NCBI GenBank assembly: GCA_005862285.1
Contig: SZXW01000003.1
Coordinates: 62,001 to 126,000 of the forward strand
DNA: 64,000 nt
Source of the DNA: Chlorobium sp.
Lineage (GTDB): Bacteria > Bacteroidota > Chlorobiia > Chlorobiales > Chlorobiaceae
Direction: 5' to 3'
Shown: piece by piece, positions 19,412-29,602 of the stretch
Position numbering within the stretch: the first letter of the stretch is position 1
Layout of the letters: every line of letters begins with the position of its first letter
The notes under the pieces: generated by a model
Databases searched by the model: none
What the model was told of the DNA's origin: nothing
The model's input: the letters and a program-made list of their open reading frames with translations, nothing else
Made by a program: the position numbers and the translations under genes

Positions 19412-21188
19412 CAAACTCTTGCGAAGAAATGCCTTATGTTTCATGCTTGCACTTGCTGTTCTGTTCCTTTCATCCTGCAGCAAGCCTCAAGGCCCGGGCG
19501 GAAGTGCTGCCAAAAACCATGCTGCCATGGATTCAACCCTGGTAATCGCGATGCTTGGCGATGCTGATTATCTCAACCCGGTTCTTGCTTCTACCGTTAC
19601 TTCCAGCGAGATCATCGGTTTGCTCTATCCCTCACTGGTCCAGGCTGAGTTCGATACTACATCAGGTCTCCTGAATTACCTTACCCTCGAAAAAAAGCTC
19701 AAGGATGTATCTCCCGGTCAGCTCAGGAAATCTCCGAAAGGAGCGATAGCAAAACGATGGACCATGTCGCCTGACAACAAATCGATTACCTACATTCTCA
19801 GAAGCGACGCTTTCTGGAATGACGGTAAACCGATTGTTTCGCGTGATTTCAAGTTTTCCTACATGCTTTACGGCAGCCCGGTCATTGCAAGCACCAGGCA
19901 GCAGTTCCTTGCCGAACTGGTCGGTGCGGATAAAGGACATGTCGATTTCGACAAGGCTATAGAAACTCCAAATGACACCACGCTTGTTTTCAGGTTTTAC
20001 AAACCTGTTCCCGAACATCTGGCTCTGTACCATACCTCTCTCACGCCACTGCCTGAACATTTGTGGAAAGATGTGAAACCCGCGGATTTCAGGCATTCTC
20101 CGCTCAATCAGAACCCTGTAGGTGCCGGGCCATACACACTTCGTTCATGGAAGCAGCAGGAGGAACTCGTCATCGCATCGAACCGCAAATCGAACCTGCC
20201 GAAACCGGGAAATATTCCTGCAATCTCGTTCAGGATCGTTCCCGATTATACGGTAAGGCTTGCACAGCTTCAGACAGGACAGTCAGATGTTGTTGAAAAT
20301 GTGAAACCCGAGGATTTCACTGCGCTCATGAAGGCCAACCCGAACATAGAGATAAAAACTATCGGCCTGAGGGTATATGATTATGTAGGGTGGTCAAACA
20401 TCGATCAGGATGCCTATGGCAAAAATGGCACCATCAAGCCGCACCCGCTGTTCGGTTCCCCGAAGGTCAGGCTTGCACTGACGAAGGCGATCGACCGTCA
20501 GTCGATTATTGACGGTTACCTCAAGCAGTACGGTGTCATATGCAACACCGACATTTCACCTTCCCTGAAATGGGCATATGACAACCGGATAACTTCCGTA
20601 TCCTACGATCCCGACGGAGCTGTGGCACTGCTCAAACAGGAGGGATGGCAGCCCGGGCCTGACGGTATTCTCCAGAAAAACGGCCGGAAATTCAGTTTCA
20701 AGCTCTTTACAAATTCGGGCAATGCAAGAAGGAACTACGCCAGTGTGATCATCCAGCAGAATCTCCGTGCGATCGGTATCGACTGCAGGCTTGAGACCCA
20801 GGAATCGAACGTCTTTTTCAACAACCTCCAGAACAAGAAGCTCGATGCATGGATGGCCGGATGGGCTATCGGCCTCGAAATCGATCCGCTCGATGTCTGG
20901 GGATCGGACCTGAAGAAGAGCCCTTTCAACATGACCGGTTACCAGAACCCGAGGGTAGACGAATTATGCGAGCTGGCGAAACAGAAGATGAACCATACGG
21001 ATGCCAGGCCATACTGGCTCGAGTATCAGCAGATTCTTTTCCGTGACCAGCCGGTGACGTTCCTTTACTGGATTCGGGAAACTCACGGATTCAGCAAACG
21101 GATCGAGGGTGAAGAGCTGAATATTTCCGGATCATTCTACAATGTCGACGACTGGAACCTGCGTCCTGCAAGAAATATTACGCATTAG
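19404..21188 (+). CDS. Peptide ABC transporter substrate-binding lipoprotein (SBP_bac_5)
   Basis: Extracytoplasmic binding protein of the OppA/DppA family. It has a lipoprotein signal peptide with lipobox LSSC near residue 25, followed by the class C binding-protein fold. Typical blocks include KRWTMSPDNKSITYILRSDAFWNDGKPI, NPVGAGPYTLRSW, KVRLALTKAIDRQSIIDGYL and WMAGWAIG. The start at 19404 (594 aa) has AGGGTG just upstream; 19380 would overlap hprK by 32 bp. It is followed 6 nt after the stop by a DppB-type permease, forming half of an importer. The ligand cannot be inferred. Confidence 0.9.
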   Translation: MIDKLLRRNALCFMLALAVLFLSSCSKPQGPGGSAAKNHAAMDSTLVIAMLGDADYLNPVLASTVTSSEIIGLLYPSLVQAEFDTTSGLLNYLTLEKKLKDVSPGQLRKSPKGAIAKRWTMSPDNKSITYILRSDAFWNDGKPIVSRDFKFSYMLYGSPVIASTRQQFLAELVGADKGHVDFDKAIETPNDTTLVFRFYKPVPEHLALYHTSLTPLPEHLWKDVKPADFRHSPLNQNPVGAGPYTLRSWKQQEELVIASNRKSNLPKPGNIPAISFRIVPDYTVRLAQLQTGQSDVVENVKPEDFTALMKANPNIEIKTIGLRVYDYVGWSNIDQDAYGKNGTIKPHPLFGSPKVRLALTKAIDRQSIIDGYLKQYGVICNTDISPSLKWAYDNRITSVSYDPDGAVALLKQEGWQPGPDGILQKNGRKFSFKLFTNSGNARRNYASVIIQQNLRAIGIDCRLETQESNVFFNNLQNKKLDAWMAGWAIGLEIDPLDVWGSDLKKSPFNMTGYQNPRVDELCELAKQKMNHTDARPYWLEYQQILFRDQPVTFLYWIRETHGFSKRIEGEELNISGSFYNVDDWNLRPARNITH

Positions 21189-21194
21189 AACGTC

Positions 21195-22160
21195 ATGGTG
21201 ATTTATATATTCAAACGCCTGCTTATCGCGGTACCTCTCATTTTCGGGGTGCTGACCCTTACTTTTTTCATTATAAGGCTTGCTCCCGGCGATCCGGCGG
21301 CATTTTTCATCCAGCCCGGTATCAGTCCGAACGTTGCCGAACAGATCAGAACCCAGTATGGCCTCAACGACCCTCTTCCGGTCCAGTATGTAAAATGGCT
21401 TGCCAGCGTGCTGCAGGGGGATTTCGGCCGGAGCTTCAGCCGTGCACAGCAGCCGGTTATCGAAGTGATCGCCGAAGCGCTTCCGGTAACCGTGACGATA
21501 GCTCTTCTCACTCTTGTCGCCAATTTCGTTTTCGGTATTCTGATCGGGATTATTTCAGCGGTCAGACAGAACAGTTTTCTCGACAGATTTCTGACGATTT
21601 CCGCCCTGTTTTTCTATTCGATGCCCGAGTTCTGGTTCGCGCTCATGATGATCATCCTCTTTGCCCTGAAATTCCCGTTTTTCCCGGCTTCCGGACTTAA
21701 CGAGATCGGCGCTGAAAATCTCGGCCCCCTTGCTTTTACACTCGACCGGATATGGCATCTTGTTCTTCCGGTAACCGTGCTGAGTATAAACGGATCGGCA
21801 GGCATAGCGCGATACGTCAGAGGGAGTATGCTCGAGGTGATCAGGCAGGATTATATAAGGACGGCAAGGGCCAAGGGGCTTCCTGAAAAGATCGTCATAT
21901 TCAGGCATGCACTTCGTAACGCACTGCTCCCGGTCGTTACCCTGATGGGCAGTTCTCTTCCGTTCATTTTCAGCGGAGCTTTGTTCATCGAAGTGATCTT
22001 TGCCTTTCCGGGGATGGGCAGAGTGACTGTCGAAGCCATTTTTGCCAGGGATTATCCGCTGATAATTGCCGATACCTTTATTTCCGGCTCACTGATCGTT
22101 ATCGGCAACCTTGTAGCCGATGTTCTTTATGCCGTCGTGGATCCGCGGATAAAGCTCTGA
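21195..22160 (+). CDS. Peptide ABC transporter permease (DppB/OppB family)
   Basis: Inner-membrane channel subunit of a peptide or nickel-type importer. 321 residues with six predicted helices, the first at YIFKRLLIAVPLIFGVLTLTF, the conserved LAPGDPAAFF after it, and the EAA loop as YIRTARAKGLPEKIVIFRHALRNALLPVVT. The C-terminal DVLYAVVDPRIKL is typical of DppB. Only this permease is found; the DppC partner and ATPases do not follow, since ruvB comes next. The lone OppF-like ATPase at 4501 may be one missing part. Confidence 0.92.
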   Translation: MVIYIFKRLLIAVPLIFGVLTLTFFIIRLAPGDPAAFFIQPGISPNVAEQIRTQYGLNDPLPVQYVKWLASVLQGDFGRSFSRAQQPVIEVIAEALPVTVTIALLTLVANFVFGILIGIISAVRQNSFLDRFLTISALFFYSMPEFWFALMMIILFALKFPFFPASGLNEIGAENLGPLAFTLDRIWHLVLPVTVLSINGSAGIARYVRGSMLEVIRQDYIRTARAKGLPEKIVIFRHALRNALLPVVTLMGSSLPFIFSGALFIEVIFAFPGMGRVTVEAIFARDYPLIIADTFISGSLIVIGNLVADVLYAVVDPRIKL

Positions 22161-22194
22161 TCGCATATTCCACTTAACCTGTAAGGATTGCTGT

Positions 22195-23232
22195 TTGAGA
22201 ATAGAACTGCTCAATACTCCTCCCGATGCCCAGGAAACGAGAATCGAGGAACAGCTTCGGCCATTGCGCATGGGTGATTTTACAGGCCAGCAGCGATTGA
22301 CCGACAATCTTAAAGTTTTCATTTCGGCTGCGAAAATGCGTGGCGATGCTCTTGACCATGTTCTGCTTTCCGGACCGCCCGGGCTCGGCAAGACAACGCT
22401 TGCCTATATTATCGCTTCCGAAATGGGAAGCAATATCAAGGCTACTTCAGGTCCATTGCTCGACAAGGCGGGAAATCTCGCCGGTCTTCTGACCGGACTC
22501 CAAAAAGGGGATGTACTGTTCATCGATGAAATCCATCGTATGCCTCCCGCTGTGGAAGAGTACCTGTATTCAGCGATGGAAGATTTCCGCATAGACATCA
22601 TGCTTGACAGCGGACCTTCGGCCAGGGCTGTACAGCTTCGAATCGAGCCGTTCACCCTTGTCGGGGCAACGACCCGTTCAGGACTGCTCACTTCGCCTTT
22701 GCGTGCAAGGTTCGGTATCAACAGCCGGTTCGACTACTATCCTCCCGAGCTTATTGAAAAAATCATTGTGAGAGCATCCGGAATTCTTGGTATCGGCATC
22801 GATACAGATGCTGCAGCTGAAATTGCAGGCCGTTCACGAGGTACTCCCCGGATAGCCAACAGGCTGCTCAGAAGAGCAAGGGATTTTGCACAGGTAGAGG
22901 GAGCTTCGCTGATCACACGCAATATTGCAATGAAAACCCTCGACTGCCTGGAAATCGATGAAGAAGGGTTCGACGACATGGACAAGAAGATTATGGAAAC
23001 CATTGTCAACAAATTCAACGGTGGTCCTGTCGGCATTGCCTCTCTTGCTGTATCGGTGGGAGAGGAACAGGATACCATCGAAGAGGTTTATGAACCATAT
23101 CTTATTCAGGCCGGCTACCTGACAAGAACACCGAGGGGGCGTGTTGCAACACGCCATGCTTTCAAACGGTTTTCAACCGGAGGAACAACCCTGCAAGACT
23201 ATCCCCTTTTCAATGAAACGCAGGACCAGTAA
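22195..23232 (+). CDS. ruvB: Holliday junction branch migration ATPase RuvB
   Basis: AAA+ motor that drives branch migration with RuvA. Walker A GPPGLGKT is at 60-67, Walker B DEIH at 111-114, sensor 1 within LVGATTRSGLLTSPLRARFG, and the C-terminal winged helix ends PRGRVATRHAFKRF. 345 residues, full length. The start is TTG at 22195, preceded by AAGGA at 22183-22187; the next ATG would remove the conserved N-terminus. ruvA and ruvC are not in the window. It overlaps the TPR lipoprotein gene by 20 bp. Confidence 0.96.
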   Translation: MRIELLNTPPDAQETRIEEQLRPLRMGDFTGQQRLTDNLKVFISAAKMRGDALDHVLLSGPPGLGKTTLAYIIASEMGSNIKATSGPLLDKAGNLAGLLTGLQKGDVLFIDEIHRMPPAVEEYLYSAMEDFRIDIMLDSGPSARAVQLRIEPFTLVGATTRSGLLTSPLRARFGINSRFDYYPPELIEKIIVRASGILGIGIDTDAAAEIAGRSRGTPRIANRLLRRARDFAQVEGASLITRNIAMKTLDCLEIDEEGFDDMDKKIMETIVNKFNGGPVGIASLAVSVGEEQDTIEEVYEPYLIQAGYLTRTPRGRVATRHAFKRFSTGGTTLQDYPLFNETQDQ

Positions 23233-24946
23233 TTTCTTTTTACCGTCAGGGAACTGCCGGGCCGTGCAAATCATGCTGACAACGGTGCTTCTGTTCTCTT
23301 CACTTGCTCTTGCGGCATGTTCTTCACGTTCCATACTGTCCGAAAATACAGCAGTTCGCGATAGCAGTGCCGAATCGTCGCAACAAGCGTTCGTTGATGC
23401 ATCTTTAAAAAACATCAAAGGTGATCATCGCGGTGCCATCCAGGGATACTTGAAGCTGCTGAAAAAGCAGCCGGAAAATGCAGCGATCAATTATGCGATT
23501 TCTAAAAACTTTGTCGGCCTGGGAATGCTTGATTCAGCAAGGTATTACAGTGAAAAAACCCTGCAGCTTGAACCTTCCAACACATACTACCTGAAATATC
23601 TTGCGGTACTGTCACACAGGATGAACGACTTTTCCCGAGCGTCGGTTCTTTTCCGGAAGCTGGCCGATCTCGAACCCGGCAACATTGATAACCTTTCATT
23701 GCTTGCACTGGAATATCTTTCAGCTGACCAGCCGGAAAAATCCCTTGAGGTATTCCAGGAGATACTCAGGCTCGATCCGAAAAATAAAGCGGCAAGAGCC
23801 CAGGTATTGCTGATGGAAATACAGCTCAGTCATTATAAGGATGCAATCGGTACCCTTTCAAGCTTGATCGACAAGAGTGACGGCCAGGAAAAACTCCGAC
23901 TTACCCTCGGTGAACTGTATATACAGACCGCTCAGTACGAACTCGCATACAAAACGTTCAGAGAACTTATCATGGACAATCCGGATTTTATTCCTGCATG
24001 GCTTTCCTTGCTGGAAGTTTCCGTCAAAAAGAAAGAAAACACGGTATTTGCCAATGATCTTGATCAGTTCTTTTCAAGAGGCAAGATACCTCTGAAACAG
24101 AAAATAGATCTCGCAAATCTTTTTCTTGTCCGCTCATCCCGTGATACAACCTTTACGGCTCCTGCCCGAACCATGATTTCGGTAATCAGCAGGCTTTATC
24201 CCTCGAACAGTGAGGTTTTAATGCTCAGCGCCAGGTTCAGGATTCAGCAGAAGGAAGCGGTTGCTGCGGAACAGGAACTGAGGAGGGCCCTTATACTGAA
24301 TTCCGAAGATATTGATATATGGGAAGAGCTCATCTCTTCACTTTTTGTTCAGAAGAAGTTCACTGAGGCAAGGGAGCTTGTTTACAGGATAAAAAAACAT
24401 TTTCCAGCTCTTAAGACCAGAAACATGGTTATCGAGAGTGAGGTACTGTTCCAGACAGGCAGATATAAAAATTGTGCGAGCCTGCTCGAAAAAGCCCTTG
24501 TTCAGAAAGATATCAGAAAGGAAAAGTGGCTTTTTGTTCAAGCGGCGACCATTCTTGCATTCTGCTATGACAGGCTCGATATGCCTGATAAAAGCATCGC
24601 CATTTATGAAAAGATTCTTGAGGTCGATCCCGGTAACAATCTCATGATGAACAACCTCGCCTATGTACTGGCACTTCAGGGCAAGGAATTACAGAAAGCC
24701 AAAGAACTGGCCTTAAAAGCTGTACGAGCCGAACCGGAGAATGCCAGTTTCATCGATACGCTCGGCTGGATCTATTACATGCAGGGTGAATATGAAAGAG
24801 CCAGGGAAGAGCTCGAGAAGGCAGCTGCCCTCAATGGAAATGAGCCTGAAATTCTTGATCATCTCGCTGATGTATACGAAAAGCTTGGTAATCCGCAGAA
24901 AGCGAGGGAATTGAAAGAAATAGCGGCAAAACTGCGAGCGGGATGA
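23213..24946 (+). CDS. Tetratricopeptide-repeat lipoprotein
   Basis: A 577-residue exported TPR protein. The signal peptide is hydrophobic (VQIMLTTVLLFSSLALAAC) with a lipobox LAAC, predicting a lipid anchor. About ten TPR-like units follow, for example AINYAISKNFVGLGMLDSARYY, PENASFIDTLGWIYYMQGEYERA and NEPEILDHLADVYEKLG. I chose ATG 23213 inside the end of ruvB, which gives a proper signal peptide; the longer start at 23141 would bury it. It probably scaffolds an envelope complex. No catalytic domain is seen and the partner is unknown. Confidence 0.8.
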   Translation: MKRRTSNFFLPSGNCRAVQIMLTTVLLFSSLALAACSSRSILSENTAVRDSSAESSQQAFVDASLKNIKGDHRGAIQGYLKLLKKQPENAAINYAISKNFVGLGMLDSARYYSEKTLQLEPSNTYYLKYLAVLSHRMNDFSRASVLFRKLADLEPGNIDNLSLLALEYLSADQPEKSLEVFQEILRLDPKNKAARAQVLLMEIQLSHYKDAIGTLSSLIDKSDGQEKLRLTLGELYIQTAQYELAYKTFRELIMDNPDFIPAWLSLLEVSVKKKENTVFANDLDQFFSRGKIPLKQKIDLANLFLVRSSRDTTFTAPARTMISVISRLYPSNSEVLMLSARFRIQQKEAVAAEQELRRALILNSEDIDIWEELISSLFVQKKFTEARELVYRIKKHFPALKTRNMVIESEVLFQTGRYKNCASLLEKALVQKDIRKEKWLFVQAATILAFCYDRLDMPDKSIAIYEKILEVDPGNNLMMNNLAYVLALQGKELQKAKELALKAVRAEPENASFIDTLGWIYYMQGEYERAREELEKAAALNGNEPEILDHLADVYEKLGNPQKARELKEIAAKLRAG

Positions 24947-24985
24947 CAATAACAAGGAAATGATGACGGCCTTTTGCCGGCAGAA

Positions 24986-25018
24986 ACAGAAAACGGCGGG
25001 AAATCCGCCGTTTTCTGT
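24986..25018. terminator. Bidirectional terminator between the TPR gene and PFOR
   Basis: ACAGAAAACGGCGG and CCGCCGTTTTCTGT form a 14-bp perfect stem with a GAAAT loop, between the convergent TPR lipoprotein and PFOR genes. The U-run is inside the stem on both strands. Confidence 0.85.
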
Positions 25019-25031
25019 CATGAGATTTCTT

Positions 25032-28000
25032 TTACTTCAGCTCATCGAATGTCCGGGCTGCAAGATATTCGTAATGTGCCCACCTTGCGTCCACCTCTTT
25101 CTGGATGGCCTTGAAATATTCCTCGGCAAGAGCAGGATGGCTCTTTTTCAGCATCCTGAAACGGTTTTCCATGTTCAGGAACTGTGCAATAGGAATTTTC
25201 GGTTTCTTTGAATCGAGTATGAGCGGATTCTTTCCTTCCTTGAGCCTTTCCGGATTATAGCGGTACAGTATCCAGTGACCTGAGTCAACGGCAGCCTTCT
25301 GGTTTTCGAGTGCATTCGACATGTTGATGCCATGAGCGATGCAGTGCGAATAAGCGATGATGATAGACGGTCCGTTATAGGCTTCGGCTTCGAGGAATGC
25401 CTTCAGGGTCTGCTCGTCACGTGCTCCGAAAGCTACAGAAGCTACATAGGCATTGCCGTAGCTCATGGAGATCATGCCGAGGTCCTTTTTTGTAGCGGTC
25501 CGGCCGGCCATAGCGAATTTCGCCACCGCGGCTTTCGGTGTGGCTTTCGAAGCCTGCCCTCCGGTATTGGAGTAGACTTCGGTATCGAGAACCAGGAGAT
25601 TAACGTTCTTGTCGCTCGCCGTTATATGATCGACGCCGCCGTAACCGATATCGTATGCCCATCCGTCACCGCCAACACCCCATACGCTCTTCTTGACAAG
25701 CATATCAGCAATCGAGAGCAGGTTTTTCGCATCGGGAGTATCAAGCTGGCGGATCCTGTCTTTCAGCATCGCTACCCGTTTCCTCTGCTCGAAGATCTCA
25801 GGTTCGGAGTTTTCACTGGCTTCGAGGATTTCGGCAGTGAGGGTATCGCTGATCTCTATGGACATCTTTTTCAGAAGCTCGCGTGCATATTCGCGCTGCT
25901 TGTCGATCGACACCCTGAAGCCAAGTGCAAACTCGGCGGTATCCTCGAAGAGCGAGTTCGACCATGTCGGGCCGCGGCCGTCTGTATTGGTGGTGTAAGG
26001 CGTAGTCGGCAGGTTGCCTCCGTAAATCGACGAACATCCCGTTGCATTGCCGATAACAAGCCGGTCACCGAAAAGCTGGGTCAGCATCTTGATATACGGG
26101 GTTTCGCCGCATCCCGAGCATGCGCCCGAAAATTCGAAGAGCGGTACCTGGAGCTGCTGTTCCTTGATCAGCCTGGTATTTATCCTTGTTCGGTCGAAGT
26201 CGGGAATGTTGAGGAAATAGTTCCAGTTGTCCACTTCGGTTTCACGGAGGGGCTGCTGCAGGCTCATGTTCAGCGCCTTTCTTTCATGGTTGTTCTTGTC
26301 CCTCGACGGGCAGACATGAGCACATAATTCACATCCGGTGCAGTCTTCCGGAGCCACCTGGATGGTATATTTCATACCTTCCCAGTTGCTGCCCTTGGCA
26401 GGTATGGATTTGAAGGTATGCTGGGCATTTGCCAGGTAATTCGATTCGTAAACCTTGGCGCGAATCGAGGCATGCGGGCAGACAAGGGTGCATTTTGCGC
26501 ACTGGATACAGAGATCCGGTTCCCAGACGGGTATGTTTTCCGCAAGGTTGCGCTTTTCAAATTTTGCGGTTCCGGTCGGATACGTGCCGTCAGCAGGAAA
26601 ATCGCTTACCGGAAGACTGTCGCCTTCACCCGCAATGACTTTTGCAAGGACGTTGCAGACGAAATCGGACGCTTCTCCAACAATGCAGGCACGCATTTCC
26701 TTCTTGCTCGTCGCGACTGCGCCGATGGTGACCTGATGCAGGTTGGATAGGGTGTCGTCGACTGCCTGGATGTTCTGATTGACAACCTCGTCGCCTTTTT
26801 TGCCGTAGGTTTGCCTGATGGACTGCTTGATTTTTTCAATAGCCTCTTCACGCGGCAGAACGCCGGAAATGGCAAAGAAGCAGGCCTGCATGATGGTATT
26901 GATGCGCTGACCCATCCCGCTTGCCTGCGCTACTTTAAGGGCGTCGATGGTATAGAGCTTTGCCTCCTTGGTGATCAGGTGCTCCTGAACGTTTCTCGGC
27001 AGCTTCTTCCAAAGCTCTTCAGGAGCGTAATGGGAATTCAACAGCAGCGTGCCTTCTTTCTTGAGGTTTTTCACCAGGTCGACCATTTCGAGGAAGGTCC
27101 AGTGGTGGCATCCTATGAACTGTGCTTCGGTGATCAGATAGGTCGAATGGATCTGATGGGGTCCGAAACGCAGGTGGGATGTCGTGATCGATCCCGCCTT
27201 TTTCGAGTCGTACACGAAATAACCCTGGGCGTAGTTATCGGTGTTTTCGCCGATGATCTTGATCGTGTTCTTGTTGGCGCCGACCGTTCCATCTGAACCG
27301 AGGCCGTAGAACAGGGCCCGGAATATTTCATCGGGTTCGATGGAGAACGTATGGTCGAATTCAAGGCTTGTACCTGTCACGTCGTCGATTATGCCTATTG
27401 TGAAATGGTTTTTCGGTTTCTCGGCGGCCATGTTCTCGAAAATCGCCTTGACCATCGCCGGAGTGAACTCCTTTGAAGAAAGGCCGTAGCGTCCTCCCGT
27501 GATGGAAGGCATTGCCTTGATCAAGCCGTTCTGGAACCCTTCGAGAAGAGCGTTGACTGTATCGAGGTAGAGCGGTTCGCCGGCGCTTCCCGGTTCCTTG
27601 ATCCTGTCGAGAACGGAAACCGATTTAACGGTTTTCGGAAAAGCTTCCACGAACCGGGTGATATCGAACGGGCGGAAGAGACGTGCATTGATCACACCGA
27701 CTTTTTCACCCTGTCTGTTGAGGTATTCGACGGTTTCACGGACGGTCTCGACACCGGAACCCATCAGGACGACCACTCTTTCAGCATCGGGAGCTCCGTA
27801 GTACTGGTAGAGCTTGTAGTGGCGTCCGGTGAGCTGTCCGAACCTTTCCATGACCTGCTCGGTAATGTCCGGACAGGCATTGTAATAACTGTTGACCGTC
27901 TCCCTGCCCTGGAAATAGACGTCCGGGTTCTGGGATGTTCCGCGAAGAACCGGAGCGTCGGGAGTCATGCGGCGATTGCGGTGCGCGATGACAAGATCGT

Positions 28001-28592
28001 CTTTCATCATTTCCCTGATGACCTCATCGGGAAGGACCTCTATCTTGGATACTTCATGCGATGTCCTGAAACCGTCGAAGAAATGGAGGAAAGGTATTCT
28101 CGACTCGAGTGTGGCAACAGCGGTAATAAGCGCCATATCCATGACTTCCTGTACCGATGCCGATGCGAGAAGGGCAAAACCTGTGCCGCGGACGGACATG
28201 ACATCGCCGTGATCGCCGAATATGGAGAGCGCCTGGCAGGCAAGGGAACGGGCCGACACATGGATCACACAGGGGCTCAGTTCTCCTGCGATCTTGTACA
28301 TGTTCGGGATCATGAGCAGAAGGCCCTGTGCCGCTGTGAATGTGGTAGTCAGCGCTCCGGTCTGCAGTGAGCCGTGTACGGCAGCAGCGGCACCGGCCTC
28401 GCTCTGCAGTTCATCTACCTTTGGTACAGTGCCCCAGATATTCTTCTTTCCTTCTGCCGCCCATGCATCGGAATATTCGCCCATGGGCGAGGCCGGTGTA
28501 ATGGGGTAGATACAGATAACTTCGCTGGTTCTATAAGAGACATGAGCAAGGGCCTCATTTCCTTCCATTGTCTTGTACGTCGTACGGCTCAT
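25032..28592 (-). CDS. nifJ: Pyruvate:ferredoxin (flavodoxin) oxidoreductase, single-chain (pyruvate synthase)
   Basis: Interconverts pyruvate + CoA and acetyl-CoA + CO2 using ferredoxin. In green sulfur bacteria it mainly runs as pyruvate synthase after the reductive TCA cycle. The fused protein (about 1186 aa) shows the N-terminal pyrimidine domain (YKTMEGNEALAHVSYRTSE), a two-cluster ferredoxin domain (CIQCAKCTLVCP; CTGCELCAHVCP), the proximal cluster and TPP region (FSGACSGCGETPY, NATGCSSIYGG) and TPP/Mg binding in GGDGWAYDIGYGG with DTEVYSNTGGQASK. Start: a TTG at 28643 is also open, but the family normally begins at the MSRTTYKTMEGN residue used here (ATG 28590-28592). No ribosome binding site decides it. 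Transcribed alone. Confidence 0.95.
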   Translation of the reverse strand: MSRTTYKTMEGNEALAHVSYRTSEVICIYPITPASPMGEYSDAWAAEGKKNIWGTVPKVDELQSEAGAAAAVHGSLQTGALTTTFTAAQGLLLMIPNMYKIAGELSPCVIHVSARSLACQALSIFGDHGDVMSVRGTGFALLASASVQEVMDMALITAVATLESRIPFLHFFDGFRTSHEVSKIEVLPDEVIREMMKDDLVIAHRNRRMTPDAPVLRGTSQNPDVYFQGRETVNSYYNACPDITEQVMERFGQLTGRHYKLYQYYGAPDAERVVVLMGSGVETVRETVEYLNRQGEKVGVINARLFRPFDITRFVEAFPKTVKSVSVLDRIKEPGSAGEPLYLDTVNALLEGFQNGLIKAMPSITGGRYGLSSKEFTPAMVKAIFENMAAEKPKNHFTIGIIDDVTGTSLEFDHTFSIEPDEIFRALFYGLGSDGTVGANKNTIKIIGENTDNYAQGYFVYDSKKAGSITTSHLRFGPHQIHSTYLITEAQFIGCHHWTFLEMVDLVKNLKKEGTLLLNSHYAPEELWKKLPRNVQEHLITKEAKLYTIDALKVAQASGMGQRINTIMQACFFAISGVLPREEAIEKIKQSIRQTYGKKGDEVVNQNIQAVDDTLSNLHQVTIGAVATSKKEMRACIVGEASDFVCNVLAKVIAGEGDSLPVSDFPADGTYPTGTAKFEKRNLAENIPVWEPDLCIQCAKCTLVCPHASIRAKVYESNYLANAQHTFKSIPAKGSNWEGMKYTIQVAPEDCTGCELCAHVCPSRDKNNHERKALNMSLQQPLRETEVDNWNYFLNIPDFDRTRINTRLIKEQQLQVPLFEFSGACSGCGETPYIKMLTQLFGDRLVIGNATGCSSIYGGNLPTTPYTTNTDGRGPTWSNSLFEDTAEFALGFRVSIDKQREYARELLKKMSIEISDTLTAEILEASENSEPEIFEQRKRVAMLKDRIRQLDTPDAKNLLSIADMLVKKSVWGVGGDGWAYDIGYGGVDHITASDKNVNLLVLDTEVYSNTGGQASKATPKAAVAKFAMAGRTATKKDLGMISMSYGNAYVASVAFGARDEQTLKAFLEAEAYNGPSIIIAYSHCIAHGINMSNALENQKAAVDSGHWILYRYNPERLKEGKNPLILDSKKPKIPIAQFLNMENRFRMLKKSHPALAEEYFKAIQKEVDARWAHYEYLAARTFDELK

Positions 28593-28855
28593 ATTGGCAG
28601 TCGCTGGATTTGTATTGATGAAAATCTGTGCAGAGCACTGCAAAGTTAACCACGGAGGTTCCTTGAAAGTTACATCCGCAGCTAAATAAATTTTTCAGCT
28701 GGAGCGATTCTAAAAATATTAAAAAAATCGATTATTGATAAATTTATTTAAATTCGCGTTTCCGGATGCGGAGGCCTTGATGAATGTGCGATACCGGGAA
28801 TTGCACCAGGCTGTCCGGCAACGGTTCATCTTCATTATTACGGTAAAGGGGGGTT

Positions 28856-29602
28856 ATGTCAGGAGAACACACAGAAAATATCGTCTACGGCAGAAATGCC
28901 GTGATCGAGCTTCTCCAGAAAAAACCCGAGAGCATCGAGAAAATTTATTTCCAGTTCAACACATCCCATCCGAAGCTCAAGGAAATCGTCATAACGGCGA
29001 GACGCCACCGGATCGCGAGCGGCAAAGCCCGGCTCGAAAAGCTCTCACTGATCGCTGGAACGAACAAGCACCAGGGCGTATGTGCGATCATCAGTCCTGT
29101 CACCTATTATGCTCTTGAAGAGGTGATTTCGGCCCCGAGAAACACCTTCCCTCTGCTTGTCATACTTCCGGGTCTCGACGATCCGCACAATATCGGAGCC
29201 ATTATCCGAACGGCAGAAGCTGTGGCCGCAGATGCAGTGGTGCTTGTCGAAGGAAAAGGTGCTCCTCTGGGTGCGGTCGTGCACAAAGCTTCTGCAGGAG
29301 CACTAACCCATATGCGGATATGCAAGGTGAAAAGCCTGGTCCGCGCCCTTGAATATCTGCGTGAGCACCATGTTCGTATCGTTGCCGCCGATATGGAGGC
29401 CGAGGTCAATTATACCGATATCGATATGAAAAAAGCCACGGCACTGCTTCTTGGAAAAGAGGGAAGCGGGCTCGGACCCGAAGTCCTGAAATGCTGTGAC
29501 CATGTCGTGAGGATTCCCATGGCAGGCTGTGTCGAATCCCTGAATGTCAGCGTCACGGCAGGTGTCCTGCTCTACGAGGCGATGAGGCAGAGGCTTGCCT
29601 GA
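28856..29602 (+). CDS. rlmB: 23S rRNA (guanosine-2'-O)-methyltransferase, TrmH/RlmB family
   Basis: SPOUT-class RNA methyltransferase, probably acting on G2251 of 23S rRNA. The N-terminal substrate-binding domain (IVYGRNAVIELLQKKPESIEKIYF) precedes the knotted SAM domain with LPGLDDPHNIGAIIRTAEA, LLLGKEGSGLGPEVL and IPMAGCVESLNVSVTAGVLLYE, the three SpoU motifs. 248 residues. The ATG at 28856 has a GGGGGG-rich ribosome binding site (AAAGGGGGG) close upstream. A tRNA target cannot be fully excluded, but the N-terminal domain favours RlmB. Confidence 0.9.
   Translation: MSGEHTENIVYGRNAVIELLQKKPESIEKIYFQFNTSHPKLKEIVITARRHRIASGKARLEKLSLIAGTNKHQGVCAIISPVTYYALEEVISAPRNTFPLLVILPGLDDPHNIGAIIRTAEAVAADAVVLVEGKGAPLGAVVHKASAGALTHMRICKVKSLVRALEYLREHHVRIVAADMEAEVNYTDIDMKKATALLLGKEGSGLGPEVLKCCDHVVRIPMAGCVESLNVSVTAGVLLYEAMRQRLA

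Noticed and set aside
25332-26327. 331-codon open frame opposite PFOR
   Set aside because: Antisense to strongly conserved PFOR ferredoxin and TPP motifs; no homology recognised.
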